Part shown: one piece after another, positions 18,295 to 26,648 of the stretch
Position numbering within the stretch: position 1 is the stretch's first letter
Layout of the letters: each line of letters starts with the position of its first letter
From: Hominimerdicola alba
GTDB lineage: Bacteria; Bacillota; Clostridia; Oscillospirales; Ruminococcaceae
DNA: 64,000 bases
Assembly (NCBI RefSeq): GCF_900109655.1
Contig: NZ_FOAT01000008.1
Coordinates: forward strand, 95,960 to 159,959
Direction of reading: 5' to 3'
Program-made: the position numbers and the translations under genes
Notes under the pieces: model-generated
The model's input: only the letters and a program-made list of their open reading frames with translations
What the model was told of the DNA's origin: nothing
Databases searched by the model: none

Positions 18295-19359
18295 ATGCTA
18301 GACCTGAACAACATGAAAAAGTCCGATTTTTTCTATGAGCTTCCACAGGAACTCATAGCCCAGACCCCCATCGAGCCAAGAAACGCATCAAGGATGCTTT
18401 GCCTTGACCGAACCACAGGTGAGGTGGGTCACGACCATTTCTATAATCTATGCAACCACCTCAAAAAAGGTGACCTGCTGGTACTGAACGATTCACGAGT
18501 TCTACCTGCACGTATCTACGGCGAGACCGAGGATACTCACTCATTCATCGAATTCCTGCTGGTTGAACAGCGGGGCAATCTCGAATGGGAGATACTCTGC
18601 CGCCCCGGTAAAAAAGCCCGAGTTGGCAGACGTTTTGTCTTCGGCAACGGACTTCTCACCGCCGAGATAACCGAAGTTCTTGAAGACGGCAACCGTATAG
18701 CCAAATTTGAGTGCAGTGATTCCACCAATTTCTTTGCCGCTCTCGACGAGATAGGACAGATGCCCCTGCCACCGTACATAACCGAGAAACTCAAAGATAA
18801 AGAGCGCTACCAGACAGTATACTCCAACGAGATAGGCTCTTCTGCAGCCCCAACGGCTGGTCTGCACTTTACTAAAGAACAGCTTGCCGATATAGAAAAA
18901 ATGGGCGTGAATATCGCCTATGTGACTCTTCATGTTGGTCTCGGAACTTTCCGTCCTGTAAAGGAAGACAAAGTCCTCGACCACAAAATGCATCGTGAAC
19001 ACTATGAGCTTCCCCAGCGTACCGCTGACCTAATCAACAAGACCAAGGCAGAGGGCGGTCGTGTTATCGCAGTTGGAACTACCTCATGCCGCACCCTCGA
19101 AAGCGTAGCCGCATTTCATGGTGAGATAAAGCCTTGTGATGGCTTCACAGAGATATTCATCTACCCGGGCTTTGAATTCAAAGTCCTCGATGGTCTGATA
19201 ACCAATTTCCACCTACCCGAAAGCACTCTCATCATGCTGGTATCCGCTTTTGCAGGATACGAGAATACCATGAATGCTTATAAAATTGCCGTTGAAGAAA
19301 AATACAGATTTTTCTCCTTCGGTGATTCAATGTTCATCGCCAACGGCGCAAACAGCTGA
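18295..19359 (+). CDS. queA: S-adenosylmethionine:tRNA ribosyltransferase-isomerase
   Basis: QueA transfers the ribosyl part of SAM to preQ1 in tRNA, forming epoxyqueuosine in the wobble position of GUN-decoding tRNAs. The 354-residue protein has the hallmarks FYELPQELIAQTPIEPR, LNDSRVLPARIYG, SSAAPTAGLHFT, TLHVGLGTFRPV and TNFHLPESTLIMLVSAFAG. The ATG at 18295 has AAGGAG at an ideal distance; a longer version to 18229 lacks support. It is transcribed away from the lysine operon and ends in its own hairpin. Confidence 0.98.
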   Translation: MLDLNNMKKSDFFYELPQELIAQTPIEPRNASRMLCLDRTTGEVGHDHFYNLCNHLKKGDLLVLNDSRVLPARIYGETEDTHSFIEFLLVEQRGNLEWEILCRPGKKARVGRRFVFGNGLLTAEITEVLEDGNRIAKFECSDSTNFFAALDEIGQMPLPPYITEKLKDKERYQTVYSNEIGSSAAPTAGLHFTKEQLADIEKMGVNIAYVTLHVGLGTFRPVKEDKVLDHKMHREHYELPQRTADLINKTKAEGGRVIAVGTTSCRTLESVAAFHGEIKPCDGFTEIFIYPGFEFKVLDGLITNFHLPESTLIMLVSAFAGYENTMNAYKIAVEEKYRFFSFGDSMFIANGANS

Positions 19360-19368
19360 TAAACAAAC

Positions 19369-19397
19369 AGAGCGTATGCTATCAATGCATACGCTCT
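19369..19397. terminator. Bidirectional hairpin after queA
   Basis: GAGCGTATGC and GCATACGCTC form a perfect stem around TATCAAT. It lies between the convergent queA and the gene at 19423 and could serve both strands, though the T tracts are short (TTATCGTTTT on the plus strand). Confidence 0.65.
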
Positions 19398-19422
19398 TAT
19401 CGTTTTAATCAAGAACTCACTG

Positions 19423-19959
19423 TTATTCGTCTAGCCAAATACAGTAGTACTCCTCATCATCGTCCCAAGGTGTGCTCCCGTCATCGGGACCAACATATTT
19501 CAGCTGATCTCCCCTAACGATGATCGAACACTGATGCTCAGGCTCCCAAGGGCAGTCCGCCGTGATGCTGTAACCGATCTCGTCAGTGCCGTCTTCGGGA
19601 AGCTCCACATTAAGGTAAGGTCTTGTGAGATACTTCAGTATATCTCCGCCGGATTCAAAATCAGCCACAGCCTTGTCAGTATCCTCGGCAATATCATCGT
19701 ATATGCCCATTGCCTCCCACTCATTACGCATATAATACATGAACTTCGCCAGCTTGTCGCGCAGATCAGCCATAAATTCGGTATCATCTTTTAAACGACC
19801 ATAGTGAGCTACGCATTTCTCAGCATACACGATATCATCATCACTTTCACCGTATATGGTAATATCCATCTCACCTTTAAAAAGCGAGTCAGCATCAAAC
19901 TTGCCGTACAGCCAGCCAAGGCCGTCCTTATCATGGACGATATCTCTAATAGTACTCAT
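19423..19959 (-). CDS. Hypothetical acidic cytosolic protein
   Basis: An unrecognised 178-residue protein, strongly acidic, without signal peptide or membrane helix. The C-terminal half holds the phrase GYSITADCPWEPEHQCSI with two Cys and one His, followed by a Trp/Asp-rich end (CIWLDE). This layout recalls small DUF6985-like proteins, but I am not sure. GGAGAAAATA precedes the ATG. It follows the DMP19-like gene by 27 bases and is probably cotranscribed with it. Confidence 0.68.
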   Translation of the reverse strand: MSTIRDIVHDKDGLGWLYGKFDADSLFKGEMDITIYGESDDDIVYAEKCVAHYGRLKDDTEFMADLRDKLAKFMYYMRNEWEAMGIYDDIAEDTDKAVADFESGGDILKYLTRPYLNVELPEDGTDEIGYSITADCPWEPEHQCSIIVRGDQLKYVGPDDGSTPWDDDEEYYCIWLDE

Positions 19960-19986
19960 TATTTTCTCCTTTATCTGTCAAGAAAA

Positions 19987-20460
19987 TCAGATTGTCAGCG
20001 AAGTCTGCTCTTCAATGTATCTGTCAAGATACCTGTAAACCAGCCCCCACATATCTAGATCGGTATTAATGTACAAAGAGTTCTCCAACTCACTCAGCTT
20101 ATCACTTAACTCCTCATAAGCACCATCGTTTTCTCCACCTGCAATGATCTCACTGTAATGCTCATCGAGCTTCAGTGCCTGCGAAAGCACTTCCGCATCA
20201 TCATCATCTCCGATAGCCCTGAATGCATCTATCATCTTCCGAAATATATCCACTGAAAAATACCCATAATAAGGCGTCGGGAAACCTTCCATGACGAGCA
20301 CCGCGTCAAAATCAATTATCAGAAGTGCATTGTATACCGCATCATCACATTCAGACCACTTATCTTCATCATAGCTATACATTTCCATTGACAGTTTCTC
20401 GCACAGTGACTCTCCGGTAAATCTTTCGGGCGAGATATCGCTTCCATCCAGCCATTTCAT
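19987..20460 (-). CDS. DMP19/DUF4375-like protein
   Basis: A 157-residue acidic helical protein. The segment YNALLIIDFDAVLVMEG followed by GYFSVDIFRKMIDAFRAIG and DDAEVLSQAL matches the pattern of the DMP19 (DUF4375) family, small proteins often seen beside polymorphic-toxin or unknown loci and whose biochemical role is unclear. GGAGGTG precedes the ATG at 20460. It lies 74 bases after the transglutaminase gene and may be at the end of that operon. Confidence 0.65.
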   Translation of the reverse strand: MKWLDGSDISPERFTGESLCEKLSMEMYSYDEDKWSECDDAVYNALLIIDFDAVLVMEGFPTPYYGYFSVDIFRKMIDAFRAIGDDDDAEVLSQALKLDEHYSEIIAGGENDGAYEELSDKLSELENSLYINTDLDMWGLVYRYLDRYIEEQTSLTI

Positions 20461-20534
20461 ACATTTAACACCTCCGAAGACTTATAATCACAGACCGCAG
20501 CAGTTCTTGATACCGCCGCGATCTGTCAGCTTTT

Positions 20535-22769
20535 TTATATGCCGTCCTTAGTATCAACACCATGCGCGGTCTTTTGTTTATTCTTGCTCTTGCCCGCAAG
20601 AGCTTTCCAACTCTGCTTATAACAGCTGTATGCAGCTTCAAATTCCACAGCTGCCGGTTTGTATCCACCGAAACATACCATCTCAAACAGGGATACAGCC
20701 CTGCTTATCTCAGCACCTCTCTTGGTACCCAAATCAAGTATCTCACCGGGTGTCATTCCGCGAATATGCATATCCTTGTCAGATGATATCTCCAGCAGAC
20801 GAACTATCCGCTCATACAGTGCCAGGGTTTTTTCGGGTGTATTATTGCGGAACTTCATTCTTATTCGGAAGAACAGCTCGATTATCCTGTCAATGAATAT
20901 CACGAATACAAGCACGAACACAACGCCAAGGAACAGTGCTATCTTGCTGAAATAATCCATGAATGTCCTGATAGCCTTAGCAGCGTTATTACCGCCTCCG
21001 TTCTCTGTTCCCTTATAATCGGGAACTGTCGGGTCGAAAGTCACCCATCCTGCACCTGGGATGTATACCTCAACAAAGGCATGAGCATGGCTGTCACGAA
21101 CAACCAGATCGCCTTCATCATTGCGCTCATACGCCGCAAATCCCTCAACGTATCTCGCAGGGATATCCAGCGCCCTTGCCATCAGCACCATTGAAGTTGC
21201 ATAGCTGGTACATACGCCTGTCTTGCTCTCAAAAAGGAAATAATCTATCGATTCATCATCGGGGATATATTCAAGGTCGTAGATATAGCCGTTATCCTCA
21301 AAATAATCCACTATAGCCGAGCATTTGTCAAAATCAGTTTTGCAGTCCTTTGTTATGTCCTTTGCAAGCTTTGCAATATCTTCAGTCACACCGCCTTTTT
21401 CAGTGTAGCGATCATAGATACTGACTATCTGCGAGTAATCCTCGGGGCTGACATCACCGTAGTATACACCTCTTGTCATCATCTTCTCAAAGCTTTCCCA
21501 GCTAAAAGGCAGACGGCTGACATAATCGTACTCAGCGTCCTCCTCGGGAATAGCGCCATAGCTTACTCCAAGTCCACCGTAAGCCGAAGAATATCTGCTC
21601 TTGTAATAAAATTCGCCGTGAACGTTCCTAAAGCCATAATCAAGGCTTTCAGTTTCTGCCATTATCGGAGCCGGTATATAGCTGGGGCTGTAAGTCGAAC
21701 CCGAAAGATTCAGCCATATCTTGCTCTTGTACTCGTTCCCGAACAGATCTTCAGTAAGTCCGAGATCCTCATACCTGCCTGTAGCCGCCATAGACTTCAG
21801 AAGTTTATGCATATACAGCGGAGAATTGACTATATTATCCGTACCATCATCGGCACCGTACCAATCCCTGTATTCGTCCCTAAGCACCCACTGATCAGCT
21901 CTGAACAGATCAAAGGACTGCCTGCGCATATAAATGGTTTCAACGTCCTTGGTATCAACAGTGAATAAAATCTCCCCTGTCGAATTAGCACCGAATCTCG
22001 GTGAAGATACATCATTAAGATCATCGTAATCCGTAGTGTTTGAGTTCAGATAATACTTGAAAATACCTTTGTTTGCTTCAAGCTGTGACTTATATTCAGG
22101 CTTCGGAAGAAGCATGGTCAGCGCGCCTACAAAGGTCACGAACAGCGATATCCCGACAGCATAGGAACGGTTCATTATCATATTTCGCTTCTGCTTTTCG
22201 GTATAATCATCCGCTACCCTCTTCTGATGTATCATCATCGCCAGGAACACAGTCATCATGAAAGTCAGACTGAGGGTGTTCAGGTTCTGCGCACGCTTAC
22301 CATAGATAACAAACGGGAACATGGTCGTCAGCATTACACCGAAAATCCTGAACCTGTAAACAGTAAAATAGTAAAGTATAGAAATGATGAAGAATCCCAT
22401 ACCTACAAATAGAAAGGCATTGTAGTAAGTTACCGAACCCACTTCCTGTGAGTTCACGTAAAACCAGTCTATAAAGCTGACACCGGTTTGCTGCCAGCCG
22501 TTGCCTATCAACCACCCCGAGAAAACTAGTATCACAAGTCCCAGAGTGATATAAATAAAGAAACGCCATACCTTCCGCTTCTTTATCTTTTCAAAAAACC
22601 AGAAAAGAATACATTCGTATGCTACGAATCCCGCTGTAACAGTCTTGACGAAGTAATCATAATAAGTCCCGAATATAACATTCATCACGACCGCACCAAG
22701 CAGCAGCGGAAGAAAATATTTAGCTATGGAAGCATAGAGCCATTTCAGCGGTTCTTTCTTATCAGTCAT
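20535..22769 (-). CDS. Transglutaminase-like membrane protein (TgpA type)
   Basis: A 744-residue membrane protein with about six N-terminal helices (to about 215), a large outer region holding a transglutaminase-like cysteine protease fold, one more helix (about 605-625) and a cytosolic tail of the DUF4129 type. The catalytic triad is visible as Cys in KTGVCTSYATSM (about 521), His in VRDSHAHAFVEVY (about 561) and Asp in WVTFDPTVPDY (about 577). Such proteins accompany MoxR and DUF58 genes in many bacteria, probably as an envelope protease/transglutaminase module. The ATG at 22769 is 15 bases after the DUF58 stop. Confidence 0.92.
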   Translation of the reverse strand: MTDKKEPLKWLYASIAKYFLPLLLGAVVMNVIFGTYYDYFVKTVTAGFVAYECILFWFFEKIKKRKVWRFFIYITLGLVILVFSGWLIGNGWQQTGVSFIDWFYVNSQEVGSVTYYNAFLFVGMGFFIISILYYFTVYRFRIFGVMLTTMFPFVIYGKRAQNLNTLSLTFMMTVFLAMMIHQKRVADDYTEKQKRNMIMNRSYAVGISLFVTFVGALTMLLPKPEYKSQLEANKGIFKYYLNSNTTDYDDLNDVSSPRFGANSTGEILFTVDTKDVETIYMRRQSFDLFRADQWVLRDEYRDWYGADDGTDNIVNSPLYMHKLLKSMAATGRYEDLGLTEDLFGNEYKSKIWLNLSGSTYSPSYIPAPIMAETESLDYGFRNVHGEFYYKSRYSSAYGGLGVSYGAIPEEDAEYDYVSRLPFSWESFEKMMTRGVYYGDVSPEDYSQIVSIYDRYTEKGGVTEDIAKLAKDITKDCKTDFDKCSAIVDYFEDNGYIYDLEYIPDDESIDYFLFESKTGVCTSYATSMVLMARALDIPARYVEGFAAYERNDEGDLVVRDSHAHAFVEVYIPGAGWVTFDPTVPDYKGTENGGGNNAAKAIRTFMDYFSKIALFLGVVFVLVFVIFIDRIIELFFRIRMKFRNNTPEKTLALYERIVRLLEISSDKDMHIRGMTPGEILDLGTKRGAEISRAVSLFEMVCFGGYKPAAVEFEAAYSCYKQSWKALAGKSKNKQKTAHGVDTKDGI

Positions 22770-22783
22770 GGCTCACGCCCCCT

Positions 22784-23962
22784 TTAAGTTAGTTTTTCAA
22801 ATTCAAATTCACGGCTGACCGTCCACATATCACTTCTGACAGCACCCAGGCCGCTCTCTTTGACAACGACCAGTGTACCCTCAAAATTCTCCATCAGTTC
22901 AGTCAGCTGATCGGTCATCTGTCCGGTGCATGAAGTAAAGCATATCATCGCCTTACCCTTTTCATTTATATCGTGATCGACCATCCTGTGTTCATCCGGA
23001 TAAGGAGCGATGCCCGCAAGCCTCTCCTGAAGCTGTATAAGCGACGCCTCGTCAACTATCTCAGCCATTTCCCACTTATCATCGATGAAATAGTTGTACT
23101 CACTCTCATAGCCCGACCTAATCAGCATCGAAAGCATAGCAAGCGAGCCTTCGATCGTGATATCCATCATGGTATAACTAATCAGATCAGGAGTTGGACA
23201 TTTGGGCAGATCCATTCTGAATATCTGGCTGGAAGAAGTCACCTTTTCATCAAGCCTTACCATCAGCTGATCCTTTTTTGAACTCAGCTTCCAGTTGACC
23301 CTTTTCAGTGGGTCTCCGGGAACATAGCCCCTGTGTTCATAGCCTGGTACTCCCGTAAGTGCAGATGAAGTTTCGTTTGATTCCTCATCGCTGTCGTCAA
23401 AAGATATATTCTGAGATACCGACCTCAACACCTCGCTCTGAGAGCCTGTATCAGGTATCCTCGGAAGGATCTTCACCAAACATTTTTCGGGAAGATTTTT
23501 CTTTTTCATGCTGAACAAGCTAAGATAATCAGTGAAAGATATCTTTTCCACCGCGACCTCAGCACCGCCGCAAAGTATGGCTTTCAGCGGTATCTCTATG
23601 CTGTCTCCCCGCAATCCCGTACATATGAACTTGTACGCCAGCGAGCTGTCCCCACCCTCAATATTCGGAGTCACCGACAGAGTCACCTCGATAAAGGTGC
23701 TGGGAAAAAAGAATTTTTTATTGAAATCCAGTCTGGCAGTCAGTTCATCGCCCTTGTTGACGATATTTCCTGAAAGCCCCATGGAAATATCTATGCTCGC
23801 ATGGGATAAAGTCAGCATCGCCAGCGATGTAATAAGCGCCACGATAAGCAGTACTGCAATGAAAATTCCTCCGCTGCCGCTTATCAGATAGCCCAATCCG
23901 ACCGACAATGCCAGACACGCCAGAAAGCTTATCAGGTTTTTTACAGTCTCCAATCTGATCAC
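22784..23962 (-). CDS. DUF58 protein with VWA-like fold
   Basis: A 392-residue protein with two N-terminal membrane helices (about 8-28 and 32-50) and the DUF58 signature GYVPGDPLKRVNWKLSS near residue 215. DUF58 proteins are partners of MoxR AAA ATPases, with a von Willebrand A-like C-terminal part; their job is chaperone-like but not well defined. The GTG start at 23962 overlaps the moxR stop codon (GTGA), indicating translational coupling. Confidence 0.92.
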   Translation of the reverse strand: MIRLETVKNLISFLACLALSVGLGYLISGSGGIFIAVLLIVALITSLAMLTLSHASIDISMGLSGNIVNKGDELTARLDFNKKFFFPSTFIEVTLSVTPNIEGGDSSLAYKFICTGLRGDSIEIPLKAILCGGAEVAVEKISFTDYLSLFSMKKKNLPEKCLVKILPRIPDTGSQSEVLRSVSQNISFDDSDEESNETSSALTGVPGYEHRGYVPGDPLKRVNWKLSSKKDQLMVRLDEKVTSSSQIFRMDLPKCPTPDLISYTMMDITIEGSLAMLSMLIRSGYESEYNYFIDDKWEMAEIVDEASLIQLQERLAGIAPYPDEHRMVDHDINEKGKAMICFTSCTGQMTDQLTELMENFEGTLVVVKESGLGAVRSDMWTVSREFEFEKLT

Positions 23963-24894
23963 TCCGCAGTAGTAGGACTTTGTACCGTCATCGCCACAGC
24001 TTTAAGTGCAGCGCCGTTGTCTTCAAAATTTGATTTGCCCTTGGGTGAAAGCATAAGCCTGTGGGCAAGCACCTCGACCATTACCGACTTTACATCATCG
24101 GGAATAACATAACTTCTGCCCATAACATATGCGTAGGACTTCACAGCCCTCAGCAATGCTATAGAACCACGAGGTGAAACACCAAGCTTTATATACTCGG
24201 AATTTCTCGTAGCAGTAACGATATCGAGGATATACTTTCTGATGCTGGGAGCAGTAGCCACTTTCTGAGCTTCTTCCATCAGCACAGCGATATCGTCTGT
24301 ACTCATTACAGCCCTCAGGTCTTTAGCCGAGATAAGATTCTCACCATTTGACATGATACGAAGTTCGTCCTCATAGGCGGGATAGCCCATGGATATCTTC
24401 ATTATAAATCTGTCCATCTGTGCTTCGGGCAGATGATAAGTACCGTATGTTTCAACTGGGTTCTGGGTCGCCAGTGTCATGAAAGGCACAGGCAGACTAT
24501 GGGTAACACCGTCGATGGATATCTGATGTTCTTCCATTATCTCCAGCAAGCTGGACTGTGACTTAGGTGAAGCACGGTTTATCTCGTCCGCCAGCAGGAA
24601 GTTGCACATGGCAGCACCCTCTTTGTATTCCAGTTCTCTGGTCACCTGATTTATCATAGAGAATCCGACGATATCCGAGGGCATAACGTCGGGGGTCAGC
24701 TGTATACGGTTGAACTTGCCCGCAACAGATCTCGCTAGTGCAGAAACCAACTGTGTCTTACCAACGCCGGGAACGTCCTCTATCAGAACATGACCACCGC
24801 AAAGCATGGCAGTTACTATTTTAAGTACTGTTTCCTGCTTGCCGACGATGACTTTCTCTATATTCGCTACCAAAGCTTCGATCTTACTGTTCAT
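23959..24894 (-). CDS. MoxR-family AAA+ ATPase
   Basis: A 311-residue MoxR-type chaperone ATPase. Walker A is EDVPGVGKTQLVSALA, Walker B is FLLADEINRASPK, sensor 1 is MTLATQNPVE and a sensor 2 arginine is in GVSPRGSIALLRAVK. The ATG at 24894 has GGAGG seven bases upstream; a TTG one codon earlier is less likely. It is the first gene of the moxR-DUF58-transglutaminase unit. Confidence 0.95.
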   Translation of the reverse strand: MNSKIEALVANIEKVIVGKQETVLKIVTAMLCGGHVLIEDVPGVGKTQLVSALARSVAGKFNRIQLTPDVMPSDIVGFSMINQVTRELEYKEGAAMCNFLLADEINRASPKSQSSLLEIMEEHQISIDGVTHSLPVPFMTLATQNPVETYGTYHLPEAQMDRFIMKISMGYPAYEDELRIMSNGENLISAKDLRAVMSTDDIAVLMEEAQKVATAPSIRKYILDIVTATRNSEYIKLGVSPRGSIALLRAVKSYAYVMGRSYVIPDDVKSVMVEVLAHRLMLSPKGKSNFEDNGAALKAVAMTVQSPTTAE

Positions 24895-24954
24895 CAAATA
24901 TCCTCCTGTTCAGGGATAACTTATGCGCAAAATCCACGCATATCATACTATATT

Positions 24955-24983
24955 ATTATACCATAAATATGAACCAATGTCAA
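24955..24983 (-). promoter_or_regulatory. Sigma-A promoter of the moxR operon
   Basis: TTGACA (24983-24978) and TATAAT (24960-24955) on the minus strand are separated by 17 bases; perfect consensus. Confidence 0.9.
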
Positions 24984-25085
24984 CCAAATATACGACAAAT
25001 ACATAAATTATACAAATTTCGGATCCGCCATTTCCGGCAGACCCGACTATATATCCTATTTAATGACTATGCCGCAAAAAAGCCG

Positions 25086-26375
25086 TCATTTTCTGCGCCT
25101 TACGCCATTCTTTGCAAGTCTTTTGTCAGACCTTCTTCTTGGCTTCAAAAATACCTGCTCTTCCTTTTCGGCAGATTTATCTGAAGCTTTTTCGGCAGGC
25201 TTTTCAGTCCTTTCAAGACAGACAACATTCTCGATACCCATAGTATGCGGGAACATATCCACCGGCTGAATGAATGTGGCTCTGTAGCCCTCTTTCTTGA
25301 ATATCCTTAGGTCACGCTCCAGAGTTTCGATACTGCATGATACGTATACTATCTTCTCAGGCGCAAGCTTCACCGCACATCCGATGAACTCTCGGCTGGC
25401 ACCTGCCCTAGGAGGATCCATAACCAGCACATCAAAGCTGTCACCGCGGGAAGCCATTGCCTGCATAAATTTGCCTGCATCATCGTTGAAGAACTTGATG
25501 TTATCCAGACCGTTCAGCTCCGCATTGACTTTAGCGTCTTTGCAAGCAGATTTGTTAAGTTCTACACCTGTTACTTCTGCACCGTTCTTTGCACATATTA
25601 TGCCTATGGTACCTGTTCCGCAGTAAGCATCGATGACCTTAACGCCCTTGCGTATGCCCGCTGCTTCAACTGCAAATTTATACAATTTTTCGGTCTGTGT
25701 CGGATTTACCTGATAGAATGAAGCAGGTGATATCCTGAAACGACATCCGCAAAGCTCGTCCTCAATATAGCCCTTGCCGAAAAGTATAAGGCTCCTGTCA
25801 CCAAGAGTCAGCGGCATACCTGTCGGGCAGATATTATGTACTATCGTGGTTATCTCGGGGTGAGCTTTCACCAGCGCCTTAACGAAATTATTCTTCGCAG
25901 GAAGCATCGGAGATGCAGTAACCAGCACAACCATGACCTGTCCCGTGGTGAAAGAAGTACGAATCAGCGTATGTCTGAGCAAACCCTCACCTGTACGAAG
26001 ATCATAGGGTCTTATGCGCATATCTTTCATAAGCACCTTGATGGTCTGAACGATAGGCGAAGCCACCTCGGCTTCAAGCATACAATCGTCCACCGCCACC
26101 ATCTTCTTTGCGTTAGACTGATAAACTCCTGAAATTATACGCTTTGAGCTGTCCGTTGCGAAAACGGTCTGCACCTTGCACCTGTAATTGTAAGGCACTT
26201 CCATGGGCACGATGTTCTCGACTTTTCCGAAGCCCGAAAGCATACGCGCGGCTTTTTCCTGCTTTCTTGCAAGCTGTTCGCTGTAGCTCTCACTAAGCTG
26301 ACACCCGCCGCATCTTTTGAAACATCGGCATTTTCTCTCACCGGTTGTATGATCTGTGATGACCTTTTTAGGCAT
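25086..26375 (-). CDS. rlmD: 23S rRNA (uracil-5-)-methyltransferase, RlmD/RumA family
   Basis: This SAM-dependent enzyme makes 5-methyluridine in 23S rRNA. The 429-residue protein has the N-terminal iron-sulfur-type cysteines KCRCFKRCGGCQL, the methyltransferase core IDAYCGTGTIGIICA, VMDPPRAGAS and the catalytic Cys in VYVSCSIETLERDL. The ATG at 26375 with GGGAGGG upstream is preferred over a 17-residue longer form. The C-terminal tail (about 390-429) is Lys/Arg-rich and may bind RNA. Firmicutes often have several RumA paralogues, so the exact target uridine is uncertain. Confidence 0.93.
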   Translation of the reverse strand: MPKKVITDHTTGERKCRCFKRCGGCQLSESYSEQLARKQEKAARMLSGFGKVENIVPMEVPYNYRCKVQTVFATDSSKRIISGVYQSNAKKMVAVDDCMLEAEVASPIVQTIKVLMKDMRIRPYDLRTGEGLLRHTLIRTSFTTGQVMVVLVTASPMLPAKNNFVKALVKAHPEITTIVHNICPTGMPLTLGDRSLILFGKGYIEDELCGCRFRISPASFYQVNPTQTEKLYKFAVEAAGIRKGVKVIDAYCGTGTIGIICAKNGAEVTGVELNKSACKDAKVNAELNGLDNIKFFNDDAGKFMQAMASRGDSFDVLVMDPPRAGASREFIGCAVKLAPEKIVYVSCSIETLERDLRIFKKEGYRATFIQPVDMFPHTMGIENVVCLERTEKPAEKASDKSAEKEEQVFLKPRRRSDKRLAKNGVRRRK

Positions 26376-26513
26376 ATCTTGCCCTCCCGAATATATATTT
26401 TCAAACTGTGCGGGCTTTTCCCACACAGATTTACTTTCACTTTACCTGCGTCGAAAGTCTTTCTTTCAGACAAATACCTTCCACATCCAAACCAAGATAT
26501 GAACAGCATATCG

Positions 26514-26542
26514 ATTATACCATGTTTAAACTCGCCTGTCAA
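26514..26542 (-). promoter_or_regulatory. Sigma-A promoter of the rRNA methyltransferase gene
   Basis: TTGACA (26542-26537) and TATAAT (26519-26514) on the minus strand are separated by 17 bases. Confidence 0.85.
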
Positions 26543-26589
26543 CGTCCGCAAACGTTTCAGAGAAAAATTCACACAAATATAAAATATCC

Positions 26590-26637
26590 GTACAAAAAGG
26601 ACAGCCGCACAACCGTACAGCTGTCCTTTTTTACATC
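26590..26637 (-). terminator. Terminator after the cohesin-like gene
   Basis: On the minus strand GGACAGC and GGCTGTCC form a stem, preceded by AAAAAA and followed by TTTTTGT. The T runs on both sides make it bidirectional in principle. Confidence 0.8.
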
Positions 26638-26648
26638 ACGAAAAATTA

